Source: an uncultured Burkholderiales bacterium
GTDB taxonomy: Bacteria; Pseudomonadota; Gammaproteobacteria; Burkholderiales; Burkholderiaceae_C
Direction: 5' to 3'
DNA: 7,364 bases
Assembly: GCA_903952885.1 (NCBI GenBank)
Contig: CAJBHE010000184.1
Coordinates: 1 to 7,364 of the forward strand
Part shown: positions 1 to 6,238 of the stretch, piece after piece
How positions within the stretch are numbered: the first letter of the stretch is position 1
How the letters are laid out: the number at the start of each line of letters is the position of its first letter
The notes under the pieces: model-generated
Seen by the model: the letters and a program-made list of their open reading frames with translations, nothing else
What the model was told of the DNA's origin: nothing
The model's database searches: none
Translations under genes and position numbers: made by a program

Positions 1-833
1 GTTTGTTTGAAACCATCGTGCAGAGCTGCCACGACGTTGGAATCCATATTTTTGGGCCCTCCAATGCCGAAGGGCGATTCAGAGATGGTGTCCCAACCGC
101 ACTCTTTCACGGTGGGTACATCGGGAAAGGCTTTGGTGCGTTGCAAGCCCAAGGTGGCGAGCAGGCGCAATTTGCCTTCTCTGACCCAAGGTGCAAATTC
201 AGGAATGCCACACATGACGCGAATTTGCCCTCCCAAAATGGCTTGCATTAACTCGGCCGAGCCTTTGTAGGGGATGTGGTTGAGCACAATGCCCGCCTTT
301 TGGCAAAACTCTTCGACCGCCAAATGCGGGGTCGTGCCAACGCCCGTGCTGCCATATTCCAAATGGCCTGGGTTGGCTTTGGCATAGGCCACCATCTCTT
401 TGAGGCTTCTGAAGGGGGCGTCTGTTGTGGCCACGATGCCAAAGGTGTAGCCTGTCAGGCAGATGATGTGCGTGAGGTCCTTGATGGGATCAAAGGTCAT
501 TTTTTGCATGTGCGGCAAGCGGTAAACACCCAGAGGCAATTGGGTGAGCGTGTAGCCGTCCGGTTTGGCGTTGACCATAGCAGAGGCGCCCAGGGTGCCA
601 CCTGCCCCGGGCTTGTTGTCGATGACGACGGGCACACCCAGGGCGTGGCTGGCACTTTCAGCAAACGCACGTATCAAGGCATCACTGCCCCCACCCGCAG
701 GCCATGGCGCAATGAGGGTGATGGATTTGTTGGGAAATGGGTGGGCAGGGTTGGCTTGCGCACATCGCGCAGTGAAACTGCTCAAACCAGCGTACGCGGC
801 ACAAAGTGCGTCACGTCTTGACAGCTTACGCAT
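1..833 (-). CDS. Bug/TctC-family periplasmic solute-binding protein, 3' end cut by window
   Basis: This gene has no stop inside the window: 277 codons are visible, and the roughly 45 C-terminal residues of a usual 320-residue Bug protein lie beyond position 1. Bug proteins bind small carboxylates or other organic solutes in the periplasm, normally for tripartite tricarboxylate transporters (TctAB). The visible protein has an N-terminal signal (residues 1-27, ending C-A-Q-A) that contains S-R-R at residues 5-7. The Bug signature follows: PFPNKSITLIAPWPAGGGSD near residues 32-51, then IDNKPGAGG (71-79), KPDGYTL (90-96), GSTGVGTTPHL (161-171), HIPYKG (186-191), LGGQI (200-204) and FPDVPT (236-241). 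The ATG lies inside the last codons of bioD, with an 8-base overlap (ATGCGTAA), so it is the last visible gene of the biotin operon and probably translated by coupling. No TctA or TctB membrane gene is in view. The ligand cannot be read from sequence; a link to a biotin precursor is only inference. The family call is firm. Confidence 0.93.
   Translation of the reverse strand, partial: MRKLSRRDALCAAYAGLSSFTARCAQANPAHPFPNKSITLIAPWPAGGGSDALIRAFAESASHALGVPVVIDNKPGAGGTLGASAMVNAKPDGYTLTQLPLGVYRLPHMQKMTFDPIKDLTHIICLTGYTFGIVATTDAPFRSLKEMVAYAKANPGHLEYGSTGVGTTPHLAVEEFCQKAGIVLNHIPYKGSAELMQAILGGQIRVMCGIPEFAPWVREGKLRLLATLGLQRTKAFPDVPTVKECGWDTISESPFGIGGPKNMDSNVVAALHDGFKQ
753..833 (-). other. Signal peptide of the bioD-linked Bug protein, possibly Tat type
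   Basis: Residues 1-27 are a basic n-region (M-R-K-L-S-R-R), a weakly hydrophobic stretch, and a C-A-Q-A end that suits signal peptidase I cleavage before N-P. The S-R-R-D-A-L run resembles a twin-arginine motif, and the modest hydrophobicity of the core also fits Tat export. A Sec signal remains possible. By comparison, the Bug protein starting at 5257 has no twin arginine and a strongly hydrophobic core. Confidence 0.5.
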
Positions 834-1560
834 GGGGCAAGTCAGGTGCGTGTGCAGAGCGATCCAGGTATTGGGCGGCTTGTGCGGCCGTGGGTACACC
901 GAGCCGAGGGATGTGTCCTAGTAAGGGCGAGGCAATGCGTTGCTGCAGGGCTTGGATGTTGGCGTCTCGGTGTTCCATGCCGTCGTCGACGGTGTTGGCC
1001 ACCCAGCCCATGAGGCTGAGTCCGCGAGCGCGAATCGCTTCAACCGTCAACAAAGCATGGCTGATGCAGCCTAAGCGCAAGCCCACCACCAACACCACGG
1101 GCAAGCCAAAGGCTTGGGCCAGGTCGGCAGTGCTATAAGAGTCATTGAGAGGCACACAAAAACCACCCACGCCTTCGACCACCACAGCATCGGCTTGCGC
1201 TTGCACCTGTTGGTAGCAGCGCAGGATGTGCGCTGGGTCAATGGCCGTGTTTTCTAGCTGGGCAGCAATGTGGGGGGCGGCAGGGGTTTGAAATAAATAG
1301 GGCGTGGTGATGGCGGTTGGCAGTTGCACCGACACATGCTGGGCCAGCAGATCGGCGTCTTCGTTATGCCATGCGCCATCTCGCCACTCCGCGCCCGCCG
1401 CGATGGGCTTCATGGCGGCTACCCGAATGCCGCGTTGGGCCAAGGTGTGTAGCAAAGCTGCACTGACCAAGGTTTTGCCAATTTCTGTGTCTGTGCCCGT
1501 GACAAAACAAGAAAACGCGCCTTGCGGCAAATGGAGGGGTGGGGGGGGCAGGTGCATCAT
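826..1560 (-). CDS. bioD: Dethiobiotin synthetase BioD
   Basis: BioD is a cytosolic enzyme that closes the ureido ring of 7,8-diaminopelargonic acid (DAPA) with CO2 and ATP, giving dethiobiotin. The 244-residue protein has the P-loop G-T-D-T-E-I-G-K-T at residues 22-30, the conserved M-K-P-I lysine (K51), and V-E-G-V-G-G at 128-133 for phosphate/magnesium contacts. L-V-V-G-L-R-L-G-C follows at 157-165 and the nucleotide-base segment W-V-A-N at 186-189. I chose the ATG at 1560 because it forms an ATGA overlap with the bioF stop; a second ATG follows directly at 1557, and a TTG at 1572 is less likely. No Shine-Dalgarno is visible, so translation probably relies on coupling to bioF. The N-terminus before the usual F-V-T-G start is extended by about 12 residues compared with E. 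coli BioD and holds four consecutive prolines encoded by a C8 run. The stop overlaps the start of the Bug gene. Confidence 0.96.
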   Translation of the reverse strand: MMHLPPPPLHLPQGAFSCFVTGTDTEIGKTLVSAALLHTLAQRGIRVAAMKPIAAGAEWRDGAWHNEDADLLAQHVSVQLPTAITTPYLFQTPAAPHIAAQLENTAIDPAHILRCYQQVQAQADAVVVEGVGGFCVPLNDSYSTADLAQAFGLPVVLVVGLRLGCISHALLTVEAIRARGLSLMGWVANTVDDGMEHRDANIQALQQRIASPLLGHIPRLGVPTAAQAAQYLDRSAHAPDLPHA

Positions 1561-2750
1561 GCGTGAGCACAATTGGCAACAGCTGTGACCAGCTCAGCCA
1601 CATCGGCGGCGGTATGCGCGGCCGAGAGGGTGATGCGCAAACGCGCAGTGCCCACAGGCACAGTGGGTGCGCGAATGGCTGTGATCCAAAAGCCCTGCGC
1701 ACGCAGTTTGGCTGAAGCCTGCAATACGTCTGCATTGTTGCCAATGATGATGGGCTGAATGGCGGTCTGCGATGCCACGCGCGACCAGCTTTGCGGAATG
1801 GAGGCTGAGGCGAATTGTTGAATCAGTTCGTGCAAATGTGCGCGGCGAGCTTTGCCCTCATCGCCGGTGATGAGTCGCAGACTGGTCAGCAGCGCATGGG
1901 CCAGCGCGGGGGGAGCTGCGGTGGTGTAAATGTAGGGGCGTGAACGTTGCACCATCCAGTCGATGAAGGTGTCGTGCGCCGCCACAAACGCGCCACCCAC
2001 GCCCGCGGCTTTGCCAAGCGTGCCCATGTAGATGAGGTTGGGGGAACGCAGATGGAGCTCTTCCAAAATGCCGCAGCCAGTAGCACCCAGCACACCAAAG
2101 CCGTGGGCGTCGTCCAACAACAGCCATGCGCCGTGTTGTTCGCACAGGGCTAACAATTCGCGCACGGGGGCGATGTCGCCGTCCATGCTGAACACGCTGT
2201 CGGTCACCACCACTTTGGTGGTGCTGGTGCAGGCGCTCAGTGAATCGCCCAAGGCTTGCGTGTCGCAATGCGGGTAGAGCTGAACGGCTGCGCGTGAGAG
2301 GCGAATGCCGTCAATCAACGAGGCATGGTTCAGGGCCTCTGAGAACACCGTGATGTCGCCCTGCGCACTGTCAGCCAAGGCGCTCAAAACACCCAGGTTG
2401 GCCATGTAGCCCGTGCAAAAGTAAAGCGCTCTTGCAGATTCCAAGTAGGGCGAGAGCATGGCTGCGAGCATTTCTTCTAGCCGTGTGTGCGATTGAAAAT
2501 GCCCACTGATGAGGTGTGATGCGCCGCTGCCCGCGCCATACAGCGACACACCCTCTTGCAAGGCCTCCACAACTTGCGGGTGTGCGGCAAGGCCGAGGTA
2601 ATCGTTGCTGTTGAAGGCCAACACAGATTGCCCATCGACCACCATGCGCGGCTGACAAGGGGTTTCGACGCTCAAGCGTTGTCGACGCAGGCCTTGGGTG
2701 TCGATGTTGGTCAGCTTATTTGAAAGCGGTTGCAACAAAGGGTGGGTCAT
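1557..2750 (-). CDS. bioF: 8-amino-7-oxononanoate synthase BioF
   Basis: BioF is a PLP-dependent alpha-oxoamine synthase that condenses pimeloyl-ACP (or pimeloyl-CoA) with L-alanine to give 8-amino-7-oxononanoate (KAPA), releasing CO2. The 397 residues are close to the usual 385-400. Visible landmarks are N-S-N-D-Y-L-G-L (47-54), G-A-G-S-G-A-S (72-78), S-G-H (82-84), N-H-A-S-L-I-D-G (141-148, with the histidine that stacks on PLP), D-S-V-F-S-M-D-G-D (184-192), D-D-A-H-G-F-G-V-L-G (213-222) and G-T-L-G-K (243-247). K247 is the expected Schiff-base lysine, and D213 and H216 match the cofactor-binding pair. The ATG at 2750 overlaps the bioA stop as ATGA, and the stop overlaps bioD in the same way, so it is the middle gene of a coupled chain. 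No residue expected for catalysis is missing. Confidence 0.97.
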   Translation of the reverse strand: MTHPLLQPLSNKLTNIDTQGLRRQRLSVETPCQPRMVVDGQSVLAFNSNDYLGLAAHPQVVEALQEGVSLYGAGSGASHLISGHFQSHTRLEEMLAAMLSPYLESARALYFCTGYMANLGVLSALADSAQGDITVFSEALNHASLIDGIRLSRAAVQLYPHCDTQALGDSLSACTSTTKVVVTDSVFSMDGDIAPVRELLALCEQHGAWLLLDDAHGFGVLGATGCGILEELHLRSPNLIYMGTLGKAAGVGGAFVAAHDTFIDWMVQRSRPYIYTTAAPPALAHALLTSLRLITGDEGKARRAHLHELIQQFASASIPQSWSRVASQTAIQPIIIGNNADVLQASAKLRAQGFWITAIRAPTVPVGTARLRITLSAAHTAADVAELVTAVANCAHA

Positions 2751-4087
2751 TCGTGCACCACCTGATCAAACACGGTGATAAGGCGCGTCGCGAGGAAATC
2801 AATGTCGTCGTCGCTCAAAATGTAAGGCGGCATGACATACACCGTGCGACCAATTGGGCGAATCAGCAGTTCGTGTTCAAGGGCTGCTGCGAAAAATCGG
2901 CGCGAGAACGTGGCGGCTTTGTCGGGGTCAGCCACTTGGGCATCAAACGCCCAAATCATGCCCTGCTGGCGGAAGTGTTTCACATGGCTGTGTTGGCTCA
3001 GCGGTGCGAGTGCTGCCGACAGGCGCTGGGCGCGCACTTGGTTGTGCGCAAGCACATGGTCTTCGTCAAATATGGCCAAGGTGGCCAGTGCGGCGCGGCA
3101 GGCCAGTGGGTTGCCTGTGTATGAGTGGGAGTGCAAAAAGCCACGCGCCATACTGTCGCTGTAAAAACTTTGGTAAATGCTGTCGCGCGTCATGACCAAC
3201 GACAAGGGCAAATAGCCGCCACTGATGCCTTTGGAGAGGCACACAAAGTCGGGCCATATGTGGGCCTGCTCGCACGCAAAAAAAGTGCCAGTGCGGCCGC
3301 AGCCGACAGCAATTTCGTCGGCAATCAGGTGCACGTTGTACTGGTCGCAGAGGCTGCGTACCAATTGCAAATACAAAGGGCTGTGCATGGCCATGCCGCT
3401 GGCGCATTGCACCAAAGGCTCCACAATCACGGCGCTGATGTGCTCAGCGCGTTTTTGCAGCAGTATTTCTAGCTGATGCGCGGCACGGCGAGCTTGGTCG
3501 TCGGCGGTTTCGCCGTCCAAAGCTAATCGCGCATCGGGCGACATGAGGCAATGCGTGGGCTTGAGCAGTGCGTCGTACGCATCGCGAAAAATGGCCACGT
3601 CGGTCACCGACAACGCGCCCACGGTTTCGCCGTGGTAGCCACCTTGGAGGCACACAAACTCTTGTTTGGTTGCTAAACCCTGATTACGCCAAGAATGAAA
3701 GCTCATCTTCAGCGCAATCTCTACTGCCGATGCACCGTCGGACGCATAAAAGCAGTGGCCCAACACGCCCCCTGTGAGCGCAGAAAGTTTTTCAGACAAC
3801 GCCACCACAGGCTCATGGGTAAAGCCCGCGAGCATGGCGTGCTCGAGCGTGTCTAACTGGTCTTTGAGTGCAGCGTTGATGCGTGGGTTGGCATGGCCAA
3901 ACAAGTTCACCCACCACGAGCTGATGGCGTCAAGGTAACGACGGTTGTCTCCGTCATACAACCATGCTCCTTGACCGCGTTTGACGGCTACCAAGGGCAC
4001 GGTTTCGTGGTGCTGCATTTGAGTGCAGGGATGCCACACGCTGTGCAAGCTGCGCTGAACCAGTTGAGAGGAAAGGGTGTTGTGCAT
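2747..4087 (-). CDS. bioA: Adenosylmethionine-8-amino-7-oxononanoate aminotransferase BioA
   Basis: BioA is a PLP class III aminotransferase that moves an amino group from S-adenosylmethionine to KAPA, giving DAPA. Counting from an upstream GTG at 4096 (449 residues), the protein shows W-H-P-C-T (21-25), S-S-W-W (59-62), Y-A-S-D-G-A-S-A-V-E (117-126), G-G-Y-H-G-E-T (152-158, with the Y154 that favours SAM as donor), A-D-E-I-A-V-G-C-G-R-T-G (259-270), L-S-K-G (287-290, K289 the PLP lysine) and L-I-R-P (411-414, the substrate-binding arginine). V-G-C-G replaces the T-G-F-G of E. coli, outside the catalytic set. I prefer the ATG at 4087 (446 residues) because the GTG abuts a candidate -10 box. 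GTG remains possible, with AAGGG lying 10 bases before it. It is the first gene of the minus-strand operon and diverges from bioB. Confidence 0.95.
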   Translation of the reverse strand: MHNTLSSQLVQRSLHSVWHPCTQMQHHETVPLVAVKRGQGAWLYDGDNRRYLDAISSWWVNLFGHANPRINAALKDQLDTLEHAMLAGFTHEPVVALSEKLSALTGGVLGHCFYASDGASAVEIALKMSFHSWRNQGLATKQEFVCLQGGYHGETVGALSVTDVAIFRDAYDALLKPTHCLMSPDARLALDGETADDQARRAAHQLEILLQKRAEHISAVIVEPLVQCASGMAMHSPLYLQLVRSLCDQYNVHLIADEIAVGCGRTGTFFACEQAHIWPDFVCLSKGISGGYLPLSLVMTRDSIYQSFYSDSMARGFLHSHSYTGNPLACRAALATLAIFDEDHVLAHNQVRAQRLSAALAPLSQHSHVKHFRQQGMIWAFDAQVADPDKAATFSRRFFAAALEHELLIRPIGRTVYVMPPYILSDDDIDFLATRLITVFDQVVHE

Positions 4088-4096
4088 GAGAGGCAC

Positions 4097-4102
4097 ATTA
4101 TC
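4097..4102 (-). promoter_or_regulatory. Candidate -10 box for the bioA-bioF-bioD-Bug operon
   Basis: On the minus strand this reads GATAAT, five of six matches to TATAAT. At a spacing of 17 bases the -35 position reads GCAGCC, a poor match, so the promoter would be weak or activator-dependent. If it is used, transcription would begin near 4090, about three bases before the ATG at 4087, giving an almost leaderless mRNA. This is a sequence-only guess. Confidence 0.35.
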
Positions 4103-4137
4103 CCAGCCCTTACCCGTCAGGCTGCGCGGGCTTTTTG

Positions 4138-4166
4138 TTGCTACATTTAACGCCTATTTTTAGAAA
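4138..4166 (+). promoter_or_regulatory. Candidate sigma-70 promoter for bioB
   Basis: TTGCTA (4138-4143) and TAGAAA (4161-4166) are separated by 17 bases, each with four of six matches to consensus. The predicted start near 4173 would leave only about three bases before the bioB ATG. An alternative -10, TACATT at 4142-4147, would give a leader near 20 bases but lacks a good -35. The remainder of the 88-base gap between bioA and bioB shows no sequence that I recognise as a BirA, BioR or BioQ operator. Confidence 0.35.
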
Positions 4167-4169
4167 AAT
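4156..4169. repeat. Perfect 6+6 inverted repeat (dyad) ahead of bioB
   Basis: ATTTTT and AAAAAT flank a 2-base AG centre, making a 14-bp dyad that ends six bases before the bioB ATG and overlaps the candidate -10 box. Its position would suit an operator, or simply an AT-rich melting region. It does not resemble the known biotin operators that I can recall, and short AT-rich dyads arise easily by chance. Confidence 0.45.
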
Positions 4170-4175
4170 TACCGT

Positions 4176-5177
4176 ATGCCATCGACTCTGCAAGATGAAC
4201 AAGTGGTTCATTTCGTTCCCGCTGCCAAAGCCCCCGTTGTGACCGATCACGCATGGTCTTTAGATCACGTAGAAGCACTGTTTAATTTGCCCTTCAACGA
4301 CTTGATGTTCAAGGCACAACAAGTGCACCGGGCCCACTTCAATCCGAATGAAGTGCAGTTGTCTACTTTGCTGTCCATCAAAACGGGCGGCTGTTCGGAA
4401 GATTGTGGTTATTGCCCTCAGGCCTCGCGCTACGACACAGGCGTGGAAGCTACCAAATTGTTAGACGTTGAGACCGTCAAAGCCGCAGCGATAGAGGCAA
4501 AGAACAATGGGGCCACCCGTTTTTGCATGGGCGCTGCATGGCGCGAGCCCAAAGACCGTGACATCGAAAAAGTGGCCGAACTCATCCGCACGGTCAAAGA
4601 CCTCAACTTAGAAGCCTGCTGCACCTTGGGCATGTTGACAGCCCAACACGCCCACGCCCTCAAAGAGGCGGGCCTGGACTATTACAACCACAACCTCGAC
4701 ACCGCGCCCGAGACCTACGGCAGCATCATCACCACACGCGTCTACCAAGACCGTTTGGATACGCTAGAACGTGTGCGTTCTGCGGGCATGAACGTGTGCA
4801 GCGGCGGCATTGTGGGCATGGGTGAATCACGTGCCCAACGCGCGGCATTGGTGCACCAGTTGGCCAACCTCAACCCTTATCCGGACTCTGTGCCCATCAA
4901 CAACTTGGTGCAGGTGGAAGGCACGCCTTTGCACGGCACGGACAGTTTGGACTTGTTGGAATTCGTGCGCACCATTGCGGTCGCACGCATCACCATGCCC
5001 ACGGCGCGGGTGCGTTTGTCGGCGGGTCGTCAAGAAATGGGAGAAGCCATTCAAACCTTGTGCTTCATGGCAGGCGCCAACTCTATTTTTTATGGCGACA
5101 AGCTCTTGACCACTGGCAACCCCGACTGGCAGCGCGACCAAGCGTTGTTGGGTAAGTTGGGCATGAAAACCAATTGA
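4176..5177 (+). CDS. bioB: Biotin synthase BioB
   Basis: BioB is a radical-SAM enzyme that inserts sulfur into dethiobiotin to form biotin, the last step of the pathway begun by the divergent bioAFD genes. In the 333-residue protein, G-G-C-S-E-D-C-G-Y-C holds the C73/C77/C80 ligands of the radical-SAM [4Fe-4S] cluster. C117 (F-C-M-G-A-A-W-R), C148 (E-A-C-C-T-L-G), C208 (N-V-C-S-G-G) and R280 (V-R-L-S-A-G-R) match the [2Fe-2S] ligands C97, C128, C188 and R260 of E. coli at a constant offset of 20. Y-N-H-N-L-D-T (170-176) and P-I-N-N-L-V (240-245) are also conserved. The 20-residue N-terminal extension relative to E. coli includes a run ahead of the conserved W-S-L-D. I see no Shine-Dalgarno before the ATG, so the start is likely but not proven. 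All expected cluster ligands are present. Confidence 0.96.
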   Translation: MPSTLQDEQVVHFVPAAKAPVVTDHAWSLDHVEALFNLPFNDLMFKAQQVHRAHFNPNEVQLSTLLSIKTGGCSEDCGYCPQASRYDTGVEATKLLDVETVKAAAIEAKNNGATRFCMGAAWREPKDRDIEKVAELIRTVKDLNLEACCTLGMLTAQHAHALKEAGLDYYNHNLDTAPETYGSIITTRVYQDRLDTLERVRSAGMNVCSGGIVGMGESRAQRAALVHQLANLNPYPDSVPINNLVQVEGTPLHGTDSLDLLEFVRTIAVARITMPTARVRLSAGRQEMGEAIQTLCFMAGANSIFYGDKLLTTGNPDWQRDQALLGKLGMKTN

Positions 5178-5256
5178 TGTCAAAGCCTATCAGGTGATGG
5201 GTGATTTTTAGGCCAACCCCGCTACCATTGAAGACTTGATTTGCAAAGGAGTTGGC
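5178..5256 (+). promoter_or_regulatory. bioB-Bug intergenic gap with strong ribosome-binding site
   Basis: The 79-base gap ends with AAGGAG at 5246-5251, five bases before the ATG at 5257. This is the clearest Shine-Dalgarno in the window and fixes that start over an upstream TTG at 5236. I see no convincing promoter and no clear terminator: GCCTA (5185-5189) and TAGGC (5209-5213) could form only a 5-bp stem with a long loop and no T-tract. Read-through from bioB therefore remains possible. Confidence 0.6.
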
Positions 5257-6228
5257 ATGCGTCAGAGTATTTTCGGGTGGATCATCGTTCTGTTGAGTGG
5301 ATTGGGATTGTTCAGCAGCAGTTGGGCGCAAAACTTCCCCAATAAACCTATTCAAATCATCGTACCCGTCGCGGCTGGCGGCGGTACAGACTTATTGGCG
5401 CGCACGTTGGGCCAGAAGATCAGTGAAGTTTTGGGGCAACCCGTTGTCATTGAAAACAAGCTGGGGGCAGGCGGCAACATTGGAGTGGAAGCTGTGGTCA
5501 AGGCCAAACCCGATGGCTACACACTGTTGCTGTCTCCAGGCACGATAGCCACCAACATTGCGGTGTATCGCAAGCTACCCTACGATTTGTTGAAAGACTT
5601 GCAAACCATCACTTTGGTTGGGCAGACGGGCTCGGTGCTTGTGGTCCATCCTTCGGTGAAGGCCAATAACTTGCGCGAGTTCATCGAGCTGGCGAAAGCC
5701 AGCCCAGGTGAGTTGAACTTTGGCACTGCTGGTATGGGCAGTCCGCAGCACCTGCATGCTGAGTTTTTTAACCAACTTGCAGGCACCAAGACCAACCATA
5801 TCCCCTACAAAGGCCAATCACAGGCCATGACAGATTTGGTCGGTGGTCAACTCGCCTACATGTTCAGCCCTGTACAAAACGCATTGCCTTATATCCAGCA
5901 GGGACGCATTCGTGCTTTGGCCATGGCAGCCTCACAGCGCAATCCCAATTTGCCCAATGTGCCCTCTCTGGCCGAGGGTGGATTCAAGGGGGTGGACTTG
6001 GCCAATTGGTTTGCGGTGTATGCGCCTGCGGGTACGCCCCCTTGGATTGTGAAAAAACTCAATGCGGCATTTGTTCAAGTGGGTAAGAGCCCAGAGATGA
6101 AAGCCAAATTCGAGAAATTGGGGTTTGAGCCCTTTTTCACCAGTTCAGAGGATGGCACTGACTTCATGCGCTCTGAGTTAGTCCGTTGGGCGCGAGTCGC
6201 CGCTTATGCCGGCATTAAAGCTGAATAA
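5257..6228 (+). CDS. Bug/TctC-family periplasmic solute-binding protein
   Basis: This is a complete 323-residue protein, the normal length of the Bug family, which captures carboxylates and other organic solutes in the periplasm. A Sec-type signal peptide covers residues 1-24 (a hydrophobic core I-I-V-L-L-S-G-L-G-L-F, then S-S-W-A). The mature part shows P-N-K-P-I-Q-I-I-V-P (28-37), A-G-G-G-T-D (40-45), V-I-E-N-K-L-G-A-G-G-N-I-G (64-76), K-P-D-G-Y-T-L (84-90), L-N-F-G-T-A-G-M-G-S (153-162), H-I-P-Y-K-G (181-186) and a C-terminal P-A-G-T-P-P (257-262). A strong AAGGAG precedes the ATG. The class II aldolase gene follows after a 10-base gap, so the two are almost surely co-transcribed and the ligand may be that enzyme's substrate or a precursor. 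No TctA or TctB gene is in view, as is common for orphan Bug genes in Burkholderiales. The ligand is unknown. Confidence 0.95.
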   Translation: MRQSIFGWIIVLLSGLGLFSSSWAQNFPNKPIQIIVPVAAGGGTDLLARTLGQKISEVLGQPVVIENKLGAGGNIGVEAVVKAKPDGYTLLLSPGTIATNIAVYRKLPYDLLKDLQTITLVGQTGSVLVVHPSVKANNLREFIELAKASPGELNFGTAGMGSPQHLHAEFFNQLAGTKTNHIPYKGQSQAMTDLVGGQLAYMFSPVQNALPYIQQGRIRALAMAASQRNPNLPNVPSLAEGGFKGVDLANWFAVYAPAGTPPWIVKKLNAAFVQVGKSPEMKAKFEKLGFEPFFTSSEDGTDFMRSELVRWARVAAYAGIKAE

Positions 6229-6238
6229 CGAGAACACC

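Noticed and set aside
759..777. Lipoprotein signal (lipobox) in the first Bug protein, around F-T-A-R-C
   Set aside because: The residue before the cysteine is arginine, which does not fit a lipobox. A C-A-Q-A cleavage site follows directly.
276..821. Long open frame on the plus strand (181 residues)
   Set aside because: It lies opposite the Bug gene, whose minus-strand frame carries every family motif. The plus-strand product has no recognisable features.
1561..1572. Upstream TTG start for bioD
   Set aside because: The ATG at 1560 forms an ATGA overlap with the bioF stop and matches the other junctions in the operon. The TTG would add four residues with no ribosome-binding site.
2720..3124. 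Plus-strand open frame opposite bioA
   Set aside because: It is antisense to a well-conserved BioA and looks like a GC-rich shadow frame without a family pattern.
4097..4175. BirA, BioR or BioQ operator, or a riboswitch, between bioA and bioB
   Set aside because: I searched by eye for TTGTAAACC-type arms and TTATCTATAA-type sites and found none. The gap is too short for a known metabolite riboswitch.
5185..5213. GCCTA/TAGGC inverted repeat after bioB as a terminator
   Set aside because: The stem is only 5 bp with a 19-base loop and no T-tract after it.
6206..6238. Upstream ATG for the class II aldolase
   Set aside because: It lies inside the 3' end of the Bug gene and adds eleven residues not expected for the family. 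The ATG at 6239 fits the spacing and length.
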